Assembly: GCA_964539665.1 (NCBI GenBank)
Contig: CAZIKB010000046.1
Coordinates: 1 to 46,869 of the forward strand
DNA length: 46,869 nt
Direction: 5' to 3'
Source of the DNA: CAZIKB01 sp964539665
GTDB lineage: Bacteria > Zhuqueibacterota > Zhuqueibacteria > Oceanimicrobiales > Oceanimicrobiaceae
Part shown: positions 15,983 through 24,316 of the stretch, in pieces
How the letters are laid out: the number at the start of each line of letters is the position of its first letter
Numbering within the stretch: position 1 is the first letter of the stretch
Made by a program: the position numbers and the translations under genes
The notes under the pieces: generated by a model
Told to the model about the DNA's origin: nothing
Seen by the model: the letters and a program-made list of their open reading frames with translations, nothing else
Database searches by the model: none

Positions 15983-17330
15983 ACGTTTTCGAATCGTGGT
16001 TTTGGCGCGGGTGACAGTGCTTAGCGCTTCGATTTTCCTGTTTTTTTATCTGCTTTTCAAAATGCAGGTAACGCTTTATGCGACTATATTTATCCTGGGT
16101 CTTATTATTATTTATCAATTATGTACGCTCATCGTCTATGTTGAAAGGACAAATCGAGATCTAAACAGATTTTTGCTGACAATTAAACATGAAGATTTTT
16201 CTCAAACTTTCCTGGGCGCTGGACTGGGCTCTTCCTTTGATGAATTGAAATCAGCGTTTAATGAAGTCATCCAGAAATTTTATAAGGCGCGTTCTGATAA
16301 AGAGGAGCATTTTCGATATTTGCAGACTGTGGTGCAGCATGTGGGTATTGGTCTGATTGCTTTTAGAAATGACGGTCACGTGGAATTAATAAATAATGCC
16401 GCTAAAAGACTATTAAAGATTCCCCATCTCAAAAATATTCGAGCATTAGAACCTTTGAGCAAATCACTTGTGGAGAAATTGTTTGGTTTGAAATCGGGCC
16501 AGAAGGCTCTGATTAAAATCGATTTTAATAATGAGCTTCAGCAATTAGCCATAAGCGCCACCGAATTCCGCATGCGAGATCAGAATTTTACTCTGGTTTC
16601 TTTACAAAATATCCAGAGTGAGTTAGAGGAAAAAGAATTAGAAGCCTGGCAAAAATTAATTCGGGTGCTGACGCATGAAATCATGAATTCAATTACGCCG
16701 ATATTTTCTCTGGCCTCAACCGTGAATGATATGCTAAATATTAATGGTAAACAAATTTCAGATGAAGTAATCAGCGCCGAGACCAAGGATGATATGCGTG
16801 GCGCCTTGCAGACCATTCAAAGACGCAGTGAAGGACTACTGCATTTTGTGGATGCCTATCGGAATCTTACCCGCGTGCCTATCCCCAATTTTCAGATTTT
16901 TTCATTAATGGATTTATTTAAACAAATTCAACAATTGATGCAGGTTGAAATGTCTAAAAGCTGCATAAATTTTCAATTCACAGTTGTACCAGAATCGCTT
17001 GAATTAACCGCAGATACTGAATTAGTCGAACAAGTCCTGATTAATATTTTGAAGAACGCCATGCAAGCGGTAGAAGGCCAAATGACCGCAAATATCGCGA
17101 TGACAGCTAAAATCGATGATGGCGGTAGAATCATTATTCAGGTATCAGACAATGGTCCAGGGATATCAGAAGATATGATTGAGAAAATTTTCATTCCCTT
17201 TTTTACGACCAAAGAAAGCGGCACTGGAATTGGCCTTAGTTTAACAAGACAAATCATGCGATTACATCGTGGAGCCGTAAATGTACACTCCAGGCAAAAT
17301 GAGAAAACAGTTTTTACACTGAGGTTTTAA
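15972..17330 (+). CDS. Membrane histidine kinase (NtrB-like), partner of the adjacent regulator
   Basis: This 452-aa kinase has two N-terminal membrane helices (about 8-29 and 33-56) with almost no periplasmic loop between them, then a HAMP/PAS-like stretch with YLQTVVQHVGIGLIAFRNDG at 116-135. The dimerisation-phosphoacceptor box is LTHEIMNSITPI with His235. The ATP-binding domain has the N-box (QVLINILKNAMQAV), G1 (VSDNGPGIS), an F-box (FIPFFTTK) and G2 (GTGIGLSL). The short periplasmic exposure suggests it senses a signal in or near the membrane. ATG 15972 lies inside the end of the regulator gene (11-base overlap), so the two are translationally coupled and form one two-component system. 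Confidence 0.93.
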   Translation: MIYKRFRIVVLARVTVLSASIFLFFYLLFKMQVTLYATIFILGLIIIYQLCTLIVYVERTNRDLNRFLLTIKHEDFSQTFLGAGLGSSFDELKSAFNEVIQKFYKARSDKEEHFRYLQTVVQHVGIGLIAFRNDGHVELINNAAKRLLKIPHLKNIRALEPLSKSLVEKLFGLKSGQKALIKIDFNNELQQLAISATEFRMRDQNFTLVSLQNIQSELEEKELEAWQKLIRVLTHEIMNSITPIFSLASTVNDMLNINGKQISDEVISAETKDDMRGALQTIQRRSEGLLHFVDAYRNLTRVPIPNFQIFSLMDLFKQIQQLMQVEMSKSCINFQFTVVPESLELTADTELVEQVLINILKNAMQAVEGQMTANIAMTAKIDDGGRIIIQVSDNGPGISEDMIEKIFIPFFTTKESGTGIGLSLTRQIMRLHRGAVNVHSRQNEKTVFTLRF

Positions 17331-17350
17331 ATAGGTTACTTTTTGCATAA

Positions 17351-17466
17351 AATGTCATTCCCGTCCCGATTTTCCTTTATATATAATAATAATGAATGTC
17401 GGGATAAATCGGGAATTCATGTGCATGGAGCCTGGATTCCCGCTTAAAACATGCGGGAAAGACATT
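17351..17466. repeat. Dispersed inverted-repeat element (MITE-like)
   Basis: This 116-bp non-coding element is bounded by AATGTCATTCCCG at 17351-17363 and CGGGAAAGACATT at 17454-17466, which are inverted repeats with one mismatch. Inside are further pieces that can pair: GTCGGGATAAATCGGGA with TCCCGTCCCGAT, and GGATTCCCGC with GCGGGAA. It resembles the GTCATTCCCG...GCGGGAATCC elements found scattered in many bacterial genomes. Only one copy is in the window. Confidence 0.65.
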
Positions 17467-17789
17467 AAGAAATGGAGAGGGAAAAGTGTACAGTAGTGAA
17501 AAAATATTTAAAAAAACAGAACATTTTATAACTAATACTGTATAATAAAAAAGCTTGAGATAAGCTCCTGTAAGAGTAAAATAAATTATTGACTACTTTG
17601 TAAATATGATTTGAGCATTTAGAGCCTTGGCCGTCGCGATAATTTTTTAAATTCCATCCTTTATTTTACCTGCCTTTTTGTGGGAGACAACATAAATCGA
17701 GACGGCCATTTTTATTTGTATTTGTCGCAAAACCTGTTTAACATTTCGAGTGAAAATGTTATTTGATTCATATTGAAAAAGGAGTTTAT
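17467..17789. other. Spacer upstream of yjbQ, no gene seen
   Basis: AT-rich sequence after the inverted-repeat element. A TTGACT at 17589 has no -10 box at a usable distance. The only clear signal is the AAAGGAG five bases before the yjbQ start. Confidence 0.45.
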
Positions 17790-18209
17790 ATGAAATCCCT
17801 CACTAAACACCTCTGGTTCGACACACCTAATCGCAGAAATTATATAAATATAACAGACAAGGTTGAGGAATTGGTAATAGAGAGTGGAATCAAAGAAGGC
17901 CTGGTTCTTGTTAATGCCATGCACATTACAGCGAGTGTCTATATAAACGACGCAGAGAGTGGTCTGATTCAAGACTATGATGACTGGCTTGAGCAGCTTG
18001 CGCCTCACGAACCTGTTTCCAAATATCGACATAATCGCACTGGTGAAGACAATGCTGATGCCCATCTCAAACGACAGATAATGGGCCGGGAAGTCGTGGT
18101 CGCAATCACAAATGGACAGCTTGATTTTGGACCGTGGGAGCAGATTTATTACGCAGAATTTGACGGTCGTCGGAAGAAACGAGTATTAGTAAAAATAATT
18201 GGAGAGTAA
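17790..18209 (+). CDS. yjbQ: YjbQ family protein (UPF0047)
   Basis: This 139-aa protein belongs to the YjbQ/UPF0047 family, usually about 135-140 aa, annotated as secondary thiamine-phosphate synthase enzyme because some members rescue thiE mutants; its main function is unsettled. Family motifs are all present: NAMHITASVYINDAESGL (46-63), NRTGEDNADAHLKRQIMG with conserved Asn-Asp-His, and LDFGPWEQIYYAEFDGRR near the end. The ATG at 17790 is chosen because AAAGGAG lies 5 bases upstream; the frame opens earlier at a TTG (17763) with no support. It stands alone, with repeat-containing spacers on both sides. Confidence 0.92.
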   Translation: MKSLTKHLWFDTPNRRNYINITDKVEELVIESGIKEGLVLVNAMHITASVYINDAESGLIQDYDDWLEQLAPHEPVSKYRHNRTGEDNADAHLKRQIMGREVVVAITNGQLDFGPWEQIYYAEFDGRRKKRVLVKIIGE

Positions 18210-18436
18210 TGTGTAGCGTCCAGCATAAAATGTGATGTTTTGACAAGTTAAACTAAAAACATATCGACATTTTAGTGTTAATTATTCTACTCAAACCACT
18301 TGTTCGGCGTCTTTGTTATCACATAATTTTGCACTCCTGCCTTCTTTTAATCCTGCCTTCGTGAATTTGTAATTTTATCCACACAATTCGAACCGCTATA
18401 TTTCCAATTAATCGTCATTGCAAGGCGCTTTTTTCT

Positions 18437-18474
18437 AAAGCAATCTCACACCTGGTTAATTGGGAGATTGCTTT
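18437..18474. repeat. Perfect 11-bp inverted repeat of the CGTCATTG...GAGATTGCTT type
   Basis: AAAGCAATCTC at 18437-18447 pairs exactly with GAGATTGCTTT at 18464-18474 across a 16-base loop. The preceding CGTCATTGCAAGGCGC makes it look like a shortened copy of the widespread GTCATTGCGAGG...GCAATCTC dispersed repeat. It is non-coding. Confidence 0.65.
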
Positions 18475-18498
18475 CGCGGAAAAACTGACCTCGCACTG

Positions 18499-18533
18499 GT
18501 AGTAAGAATTGTGTTTTCCGTAGTAAAAATTGT
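18499..18533 (+). repeat. Tandem 14-bp direct repeat upstream of the TonB-like gene
   Basis: GTAGTAAGAATTGT at 18499-18512 and GTAGTAAAAATTGT at 18520-18533 differ at one base and are spaced exactly 21 bp apart, two helical turns. They lie 200 bp upstream of the next gene. They could be paired protein-binding sites or a chance duplication. Confidence 0.5.
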
Positions 18534-18732
18534 CTCACCGATGGTTGCGATGCCGTTTCTTTTTAACGCTACTTTCCCCAAATAGCAATTATTAGCGAAG
18601 TTAATAAAAAGACATAAATTTCTTGTAAAGTCTTTGCGGTTTTGTTTCGATTACTAAATAGGTACGCAAATTGTAAATCGTTATTTATTTAATTGATTGG
18701 TTTAATTTTGATTTCTTAGGGAGTAGAAATTA

Positions 18733-19392
18733 ATGAAAAGACGTAAATTATCCAATAATGAATTTGAAAAAAAATATCGCAAAGCTTTCGAATTATCCCT
18801 TATTATATCCTTATTTATTCACCTCGGACTTTTTCATGCTTTGCCGGATTTTGAAATGAAATCTTTGCTGCTTGTAGCAAAAGAAATTCAAATTGAAGTA
18901 GAAGATATTCCAATAACTGAGCAATTTAAACCGCCACCTCCTCCATTGATACCAACTGTGCCTGTTCCTATTGAACGGGAAATTTCGTTAGCAAATGTAA
19001 AGATTGAGTTTCCTGTTTTTAATTTCGCCGACATCCCCAAGCCTCCGCCACCTCCGGAAGAAGTCAGGATTACAGAGAAGTATGTCTTTGTGCCGCATGA
19101 AGAACCGCCAGAACCAATTGGCGGCCTGGCATCACTATATAAATATTTTAAATATCCTCAAAAGGCGTTGATGGCCGGTGTTGAGGGGATCGTTATTCTG
19201 GGGATTCTTGTCGATGAATGCGGTAATACGGCTAAAACACAGATCTTAAAGCCTTCAGGATATAATGTTGGTTTTGAACAAGCTGCTGTTGATGCAGCGC
19301 AGTTTATAAAGTGGATACCTGCAAAACAAAGAGAGCGAGCGGTAAAAATATGGTTAGCTCTTCCTGTTCGTTTCCAGTTAGCTTCACTTTGA
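18733..19392 (+). CDS. TonB family (energy transducer) protein
   Basis: This 219-aa protein has the TonB plan: a short cytoplasmic N-terminus, one membrane helix (about 20-38, LSLIISLFIHLGLFHAL), a proline-rich periplasmic region (FKPPPPPLIPTVPVPIEREI and IPKPPPPPEEVRI), and a C-terminal TonB domain (about 137-219) with YPQKALMAGVEGIVILGILV and DECGNTAKTQILKPSG. It would couple proton motive force, through ExbB/ExbD, to outer-membrane receptors. Neither ExbB/ExbD nor a receptor gene is in the window, so its partners are unknown. GGGAG precedes the ATG. Full length for this short TonB subfamily. Confidence 0.88.
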   Translation: MKRRKLSNNEFEKKYRKAFELSLIISLFIHLGLFHALPDFEMKSLLLVAKEIQIEVEDIPITEQFKPPPPPLIPTVPVPIEREISLANVKIEFPVFNFADIPKPPPPPEEVRITEKYVFVPHEEPPEPIGGLASLYKYFKYPQKALMAGVEGIVILGILVDECGNTAKTQILKPSGYNVGFEQAAVDAAQFIKWIPAKQRERAVKIWLALPVRFQLASL

Positions 19393-19532
19393 TTTGGATA
19401 TTGGTCTTAATTTCTCTTTCTTCATTATTTATACCTATTGCAATTGCAGCTTGCCGCGCTGGGATTAATTCAGATTAGATAGAATATCTTAAAATAAGTA
19501 TAAAAATACCGCGAAGTATCTCTTACCTGTGA

Positions 19533-21977
19533 TTACGTTATTTTTACAATCACAATGGTCATGTCATCCTGCTGCTGGGCTCTCCCAATAAAACGCTTCA
19601 CATCTGCGAAAACACCCTCCATTAACCGGGGTGCTGTATCAGTGGAGTACTTTTCAATGCTCTCAACAAGACGTTCCTCACCAAATTCATCTTTGGTTTT
19701 GCTCATAGCTTCAGTAAATCCGTCGGTATAAAAAACAAATAAATCGCCTTTGTTTAAGGGGATCGTCTCATCTTTGATCGATTGTGAACAAATATCGCCT
19801 TTTTCCAGGCCTAAAGCAATACCAGGTTGATTGAAAAATTCAACTTTGCCGGAGCTCACACGTCTGAGTATTAGTGGATTATGTCCGGCTCTCGCAAGCG
19901 TTAAGGTTTTTTCAGTCACATCAAAAATAGCAAACAGTACTGAAATAAAATGACCGCGTTTAACATTTTCATAAAACAGGTTATTCATCTGAATGAGCAA
20001 ATCTGCTGGTGAGTCAATTGACTTAACCAGCGCTTTGAGAAATCCTTTGGTAAGTGTCATGTAAAAGGCGGCCTGGGTGCCTTTACCTGAAACATCACCA
20101 ATAACCACGCCGAGCTTGTTTTCTCCGAGTTCGAAGAAGTCATAATAATCGCCGCCGACTTCATAAGCTGGTATACACTTTGAAGCGATTTCCAAACTTC
20201 TTAATTTTGGCGTTTCCTCTGGTAGAAAAGACATTTGTACCTCGCGCGCAATGGCGAATTCCCCCTGCAGCCGCTGTCTCTCAGTGATGTGACGGACAAA
20301 TGCCGGCGTTATTGAATCAAAATCGGTTACCCTGTCTTTTGTTGAAATTGCAATGATGCCAAATACAATTAACAAAACATTACACGCAATTAAACCATAA
20401 CCGGATTGCACCGCTGCCTCGTTTTGAAAATAAAACAGAGCTGCGCCATTATACCAAACAGTAAATATCCCCAGGACGATGAACGAAGACAAAAAATCAA
20501 ACCGAATGAATGTCCATACAATCAGCCCTCCAAGTAGAATCTCAATAGGAATACCCAGGAACCATGGTTTGACATCGCCTTGTAAGGTTAATCCCCAAAT
20601 CATTGCAGTGGAGGCGATTAAAAGTATTGGTGATGACACCCGTCTTCTTACAAACGATACAACAAAAACTAAAAAAACAACCGCCTTGAAAATGTTATTA
20701 TTGATGCCCTGATTAATAATGAATATTGCATGATTCGGATTTGATAAAAAATTGTCGCCAGATCTTATCGTAGAAATAAACGGTTTTGCTACTTCCGCAC
20801 TCAGCCATAATAACAGCAACCAACCTGCCAGCAAGGCGATCCCCAGGCTCACACCTCGAAGAATTCCTTCACCTACCCGTGAATGCAAGAAATGTCCATT
20901 GGTTAGTAAATCCATGCTGGTGAATTTTTCCTTCCACATTTCTCTAACTAATGGTTCACTCACAGCCCAAATAATTACGAACGCACCTCCGATTAAAAGC
21001 GGTCCGACTAACATTTCTAAGAGCAGTTCCCATCCGGAATCTCCATGTTTTTGTAAATAGATTTCAAGTCCGTGACTGACTGCCACTAAAAGCCCTAAGA
21101 TTATGGCCATTTTAAAGCCTATTTCAAAAGCTCGCATTCGTTTGAATCCAACTACTAAAAACAAAACAACAATTATTGTCCAGGCTAGGCCTTTCGTTGC
21201 GCTCGTTACCACGACGTCCTGGTTGGATTCATATTCATCAGAAATAATATATTTCACGTCAAAGTTAGTAACTATGTTACCACTAACTAATATTGAAACC
21301 TGGATTTTATCGTTTAGATGCGGCTCCATTGTAGAATAAGTGTATTGGTAGTCTGTCCTGTTGGATTTTATAGTTTTTATTTCATCTTCGAGTTTTAGTC
21401 GAGCAGACACTGCTGATTTTACTTCAGGTTCCTCAAGGCTTCGCGAAGTCCCTTCAACCAGTGTATCCAGTTCCATATACTTTAAAGTGCTAAATCGTTT
21501 GATAAAATTTCCCGCTACAATTTTTGCTTTTGATGCATCAATGAACGGCAATCTAATTGAATCCGCAACATTAGATGTGAGCTCAAACAGGTTGCCATGC
21601 ATGTCTAACTTTATGGACAGATCACCCAGAATGGCAGTCGAAATTTCATCCTCACTTTTATCTTGCATGGTTATTATGGAATCACCGATCTTACGCCATC
21701 GGATCTGCCAGAAATAGCCCGGAAGCTCTTCTCTAAGAATGTGCATACTTTTTTCCAATCCCAAGACTTGTTGGGCTTGTCGGATAAGTTCTTGGTTTTC
21801 TACAAACGAGGTGGTGATCCTGTAGTTCTCAGTTGGAAAATTTAATTCATCGGCGATTTCCTGAGCACTCGCTTTTATCTGAGCTCTATCCAATGTTTGC
21901 TTAATTCCCGCTAATGGATGAATCCTGGGATAAAGTAAGATGATGATGATACTGCCCAGAAGGTAAAGAACGCGCAA
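19533..21977 (-). CDS. Membrane-anchored PP2C/SpoIIE-type serine phosphatase, N-terminus probably frameshifted
   Basis: This protein has at least 814 aa. After an N-terminal membrane helix comes an extracytoplasmic domain (to about 255), a block of membrane helices (about 255-540) and a C-terminal SpoIIE/RsbU phosphatase domain. Phosphatase motifs are ERQRLQGEFAIAREVQMSFL, GGDYYDFFELGE (near 605), VVIGDVSGKGTQAA (near 625), ARAGHNPLI, VFYTDGFTEAMS (near 745) and QDDMTIVIVKI, so the metal-binding aspartates are present. It probably dephosphorylates an anti-sigma-antagonist-type protein; no such gene is next to it. In this frame the only start is a TTG at 21977 without a ribosome site. A better start lies in another frame at ATG 22003. 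Confidence 0.88.
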   Translation of the reverse strand: MRVLYLLGSIIIILLYPRIHPLAGIKQTLDRAQIKASAQEIADELNFPTENYRITTSFVENQELIRQAQQVLGLEKSMHILREELPGYFWQIRWRKIGDSIITMQDKSEDEISTAILGDLSIKLDMHGNLFELTSNVADSIRLPFIDASKAKIVAGNFIKRFSTLKYMELDTLVEGTSRSLEEPEVKSAVSARLKLEDEIKTIKSNRTDYQYTYSTMEPHLNDKIQVSILVSGNIVTNFDVKYIISDEYESNQDVVVTSATKGLAWTIIVVLFLVVGFKRMRAFEIGFKMAIILGLLVAVSHGLEIYLQKHGDSGWELLLEMLVGPLLIGGAFVIIWAVSEPLVREMWKEKFTSMDLLTNGHFLHSRVGEGILRGVSLGIALLAGWLLLLWLSAEVAKPFISTIRSGDNFLSNPNHAIFIINQGINNNIFKAVVFLVFVVSFVRRRVSSPILLIASTAMIWGLTLQGDVKPWFLGIPIEILLGGLIVWTFIRFDFLSSFIVLGIFTVWYNGAALFYFQNEAAVQSGYGLIACNVLLIVFGIIAISTKDRVTDFDSITPAFVRHITERQRLQGEFAIAREVQMSFLPEETPKLRSLEIASKCIPAYEVGGDYYDFFELGENKLGVVIGDVSGKGTQAAFYMTLTKGFLKALVKSIDSPADLLIQMNNLFYENVKRGHFISVLFAIFDVTEKTLTLARAGHNPLILRRVSSGKVEFFNQPGIALGLEKGDICSQSIKDETIPLNKGDLFVFYTDGFTEAMSKTKDEFGEERLVESIEKYSTDTAPRLMEGVFADVKRFIGRAQQQDDMTIVIVKIT

Positions 21978-22092
21978 AACAATAAGGTTTTCAGTTTATT
22001 CATTTTTCCGGAAATATTAATTGAATTGTGTTTTTAATTATTTTACTGAGATTTAATATTAATTTGTAAAAATAGACGTAATTTATTCGTGT

Positions 22093-22707
22093 TCATTTTT
22101 GTTGATTCGTGGTATAATTGATTTTCTTTGGCAATACCATAATTGCATTTCCCTGAACCGGGCAATAGAATTCACAGATACCGCAGCCAGTGCAATTTTC
22201 TTCAACCACCTTTGGTTTGTCCTCCTCCATGACAATTGCTTCATCTTTTAACGGGCACCTTTCATAACAATAATCACACGTCGGATTTTGTCCGTTGTGA
22301 GCAAAACAATTATTTTGAATCAAATGCACAATTCCCATTTTGACTTTTACCACAGGCAGAAGCGCACCCTCCGGACAGGCATTGATACATGGGAAATCTT
22401 CGCAGAGATAGCAAGGATTGCGAGCCGGTCTAATTATCGGTGTTCCAACAGCTGAACCGAATTTTGCCTCTGCCGGAATGACGGCATCATGGGGGCAAGC
22501 CCGGGCGCAGAGATCGCAGCCGGTACATTTTAGTAGAAAGGACGCCTCATCAATTGCACCAGGCGGTCTAATAAGTGGAACGACCATTTTTTTTGCTTTC
22601 GATTCAACTTGCTGGTCTGTTACATCGTCAACCAATTTAAGTATTGACTTTAATCCAGACCTGAAAAATTCTTTTCGGGTAATTGATTCTTTAGTGCTCA
22701 TCAGCAT
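22093..22707 (-). CDS. Ferredoxin-type protein with four 4Fe-4S cluster motifs (NapG/MauM-like)
   Basis: This 204-aa iron-sulfur protein carries four cysteine clusters: CTGCDLCARACP (61-72), CYLCEDFPCINACP (about 99-112), CDYCYERCP (about 144-152, after an isolated Cys) and CTGCGICEFYCP (about 172-183). This arrangement is that of the NapG/MauM/NapF group, which passes electrons to periplasmic or membrane oxidoreductases. The N-terminus ITRKEFFRSGLK resembles a degenerate twin-arginine start (Arg-Lys), so export is uncertain. Two starts two codons apart (22707 or 22701) are equally possible. It sits next to a three-cysteine Rrf2 regulator, and no catalytic partner gene is adjacent, so the substrate is unknown. 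Confidence 0.82.
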   Translation of the reverse strand: MLMSTKESITRKEFFRSGLKSILKLVDDVTDQQVESKAKKMVVPLIRPPGAIDEASFLLKCTGCDLCARACPHDAVIPAEAKFGSAVGTPIIRPARNPCYLCEDFPCINACPEGALLPVVKVKMGIVHLIQNNCFAHNGQNPTCDYCYERCPLKDEAIVMEEDKPKVVEENCTGCGICEFYCPVQGNAIMVLPKKINYTTNQQK

Positions 22708-22867
22708 TTATTTGTAAAGTCTTTTTTTGTATTAGTTACATAAGTTATGTGTGGCATTGAAAAAGTAATTAACAAGAATATTATTAGGGATTAGATCTTG
22801 ACTAAACTTCAAAAATTTAGTAAAAGTGAATGATTGTTGAAATGTTTCTGATTGATTTTGCACATCG

Positions 22868-23274
22868 TCATTGCCGGGCAAACTGTCGAAGCGATTGCGA
22901 ACTTAAGGCCTCTATCAGGCTTTCACGAATGTGGCCCCAGTGGGGATGAAATGGGCAGACATCATCACCACCACATTCAGCTAAACCAAGCGCACAGTCC
23001 TGAGACAGGGCAGGGCCGTCAATGATATTTATGATTTCAATCAAAAAGATTTGCTCCGTTGTACGGCAAATGAAAAACCGCCACGTCGTCCTTTAGTCGA
23101 GGTGAGTACACCGTTTTTTACTAAGGTCTGAAATGTTTTTGCCAGAAAAGGTGCAGGTGTTTTGGTCTGTTCGGCTAATTCTTGTACAGTCCAGAATTGA
23201 TTTTCCTTATGACGGGCCATTTCTACCAGACCTCTTAATGCATATTGACAGGCTCGGCTGAATAGGATTGGCAT
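22868..23274 (-). pseudogene. Rrf2-family transcriptional regulator, interrupted by a one-base frameshift
   Basis: ATG 23274 (AGGAG 10 bases upstream) opens an Rrf2 helix-turn-helix: MPILFSRACQYALRGLVEMA, then TVQELAEQTKTPAPFLAKTF and TKGRRGGFSFAV. The frame ends at 23041 after 77 codons, about half the family length. Reading continues in another frame from about 23066 (TEQIFLIEIINIIDG..., then DCALGLAECGGDDVCPFHPH, ending RQFARQ) to TGA at 22868. One added base near 23064 restores a 135-aa protein of normal length. The restored part has C-x6-C-x5-C, the cysteine set that binds an Fe-S cluster in IscR/NsrR-like members. Either a true pseudogene or a sequencing error. Confidence 0.88.
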
Positions 23275-23655
23275 CTTTGTGTAACTCCTGATATTTTGGT
23301 ATAAAAAAACAGCTATACTTTTTTGAAAATGACTGTATTTTTAATCTAATATAGCAAATAAAATGAAAAAATCAACAAATCGGATAATGAAATCTTAATA
23401 CATATTTGATGCTTTTATGCCGGGGGACGAACAATATATTTAAAAAAGTAAGCTGGAATAAAATTATTCCGATTTGCTCAGTGTCTGTCCGTAATATTCC
23501 TGCTTACTCAAGCAGAAGTCCCCGTCTGCGTTCTATGTGGTTATTTTGATTTCGTACAATGCCGCCTAACGGAACGGGCAACTTGGTTTTCGGTAAAACA
23601 CCACTTAATTACCGAAGATAAATAAACGTAGATTTAGAACCAGGAAATAAATCAC
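23275..23655. other. Divergent spacer between the Rrf2 gene and the thioredoxin-fold lipoproteins
   Basis: No gene seen. CCAAAATAT on the minus strand near the Rrf2 ribosome site shares its core with the repeated motif in front of the Lon-like gene. A GCCTAACGGAACGGGC string near 23572 recalls an integron attC core but has no partner. Confidence 0.4.
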
Positions 23656-23684
23656 TTGACTCCGATTGTTTAATTAGGTAAAAT
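23656..23684 (+). promoter_or_regulatory. Sigma-70-type promoter of the thioredoxin-fold lipoprotein pair
   Basis: TTGACT (23656-23661) and TAAAAT (23679-23684) each match the consensus in five of six bases and are separated by exactly 17 bases. The expected start near 23691 gives a 38-base leader that ends with GGAGGAG before ATG 23729. Confidence 0.65.
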
Positions 23685-23728
23685 TCACGAAATATTTTTT
23701 ATACTACATAAATCCGTAGGAGGAGTAT

Positions 23729-24316
23729 ATGTTTAAAAAAATGTTAACGGTACTCGTGGTGAGTATTCTGATGGTATCTTGCAACTCAAAGACTGAAGAT
23801 ACAGAAAGCAAGATGATGATAATGGAGAATTTCACCTTAGCTGATTATAACGGAGTAGAGCATTCATTGGCCGATTACCTGGATTCAAAAGCGACGGTGG
23901 TAATGTTCATTGCAACACGCTGTCCGATTTCTAACGATTACAATGATAGGATGGCCGCATTGTACAATGACTATCAAAGCAAAGGGTTTACTTTTATTGG
24001 AATAAACTCAAATAAACAAGAAGATGTTGCAGAGATTAAGAAACATGCACAGGAAAACAAACTGGAATTTCCGATATTAAAGGACGTGAATAATATCATA
24101 GCTGATAAATTTAAGGCGTCAGTGACGCCAGAAATTTATGTGCTAAATGCAAAAAATGAAATGCTTTATCACGGCCGCATTGATGATTCCCGCCGCAAAG
24201 ACGAAATAAAGACCCATGATCTAAAAGCAGCTTTTGATGAAATATTAGCAGGCATGCCGGTCAGTGTGACGGAATCCAAAGCGTTTGGCTGCTCAATTAA
24301 AAGGGTGGGAACATGA
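23729..24316 (+). CDS. Thioredoxin-fold (redoxin/AhpC-TSA-like) lipoprotein
   Basis: This 195-aa lipoprotein has a signal peptide MFKKMLTVLVVSILMVSC with Cys18 in the lipobox (LMVSC). The thioredoxin-like domain has VVMFIATRCPISNDYNDRM with Cys65 as the only Cys of the motif (T-x-x-C-P instead of C-x-x-C), GFTFIGINSNKQED, and cis-proline region ASVTPEIYVLN. It ends KAFGCSIKRVG with a second Cys at 188, a tail common in this subfamily. It is probably a periplasmic-side thiol peroxidase or disulfide-handling protein. GGAGGAG precedes the ATG; its stop overlaps the next start (ATGA), so the two are coupled. Confidence 0.85.
   Translation: MFKKMLTVLVVSILMVSCNSKTEDTESKMMIMENFTLADYNGVEHSLADYLDSKATVVMFIATRCPISNDYNDRMAALYNDYQSKGFTFIGINSNKQEDVAEIKKHAQENKLEFPILKDVNNIIADKFKASVTPEIYVLNAKNEMLYHGRIDDSRRKDEIKTHDLKAAFDEILAGMPVSVTESKAFGCSIKRVGT

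Larger units (their letters stand above)
18210..18732. other. 523-bp spacer with repeat elements, no gene seen
   Basis: This spacer holds an inverted repeat at 18437-18474, a tandem pair at 18499-18533, and no convincing coding frame. GGGAG lies about 10 bases before the TonB-like start at 18733. Confidence 0.5.

Noticed and set aside
23560..23620. GCCTAACGGAACGGGC, attC-like core
   Set aside because: No matching GTTAGGC partner within about 130 bp, and no cassette gene boundary here.
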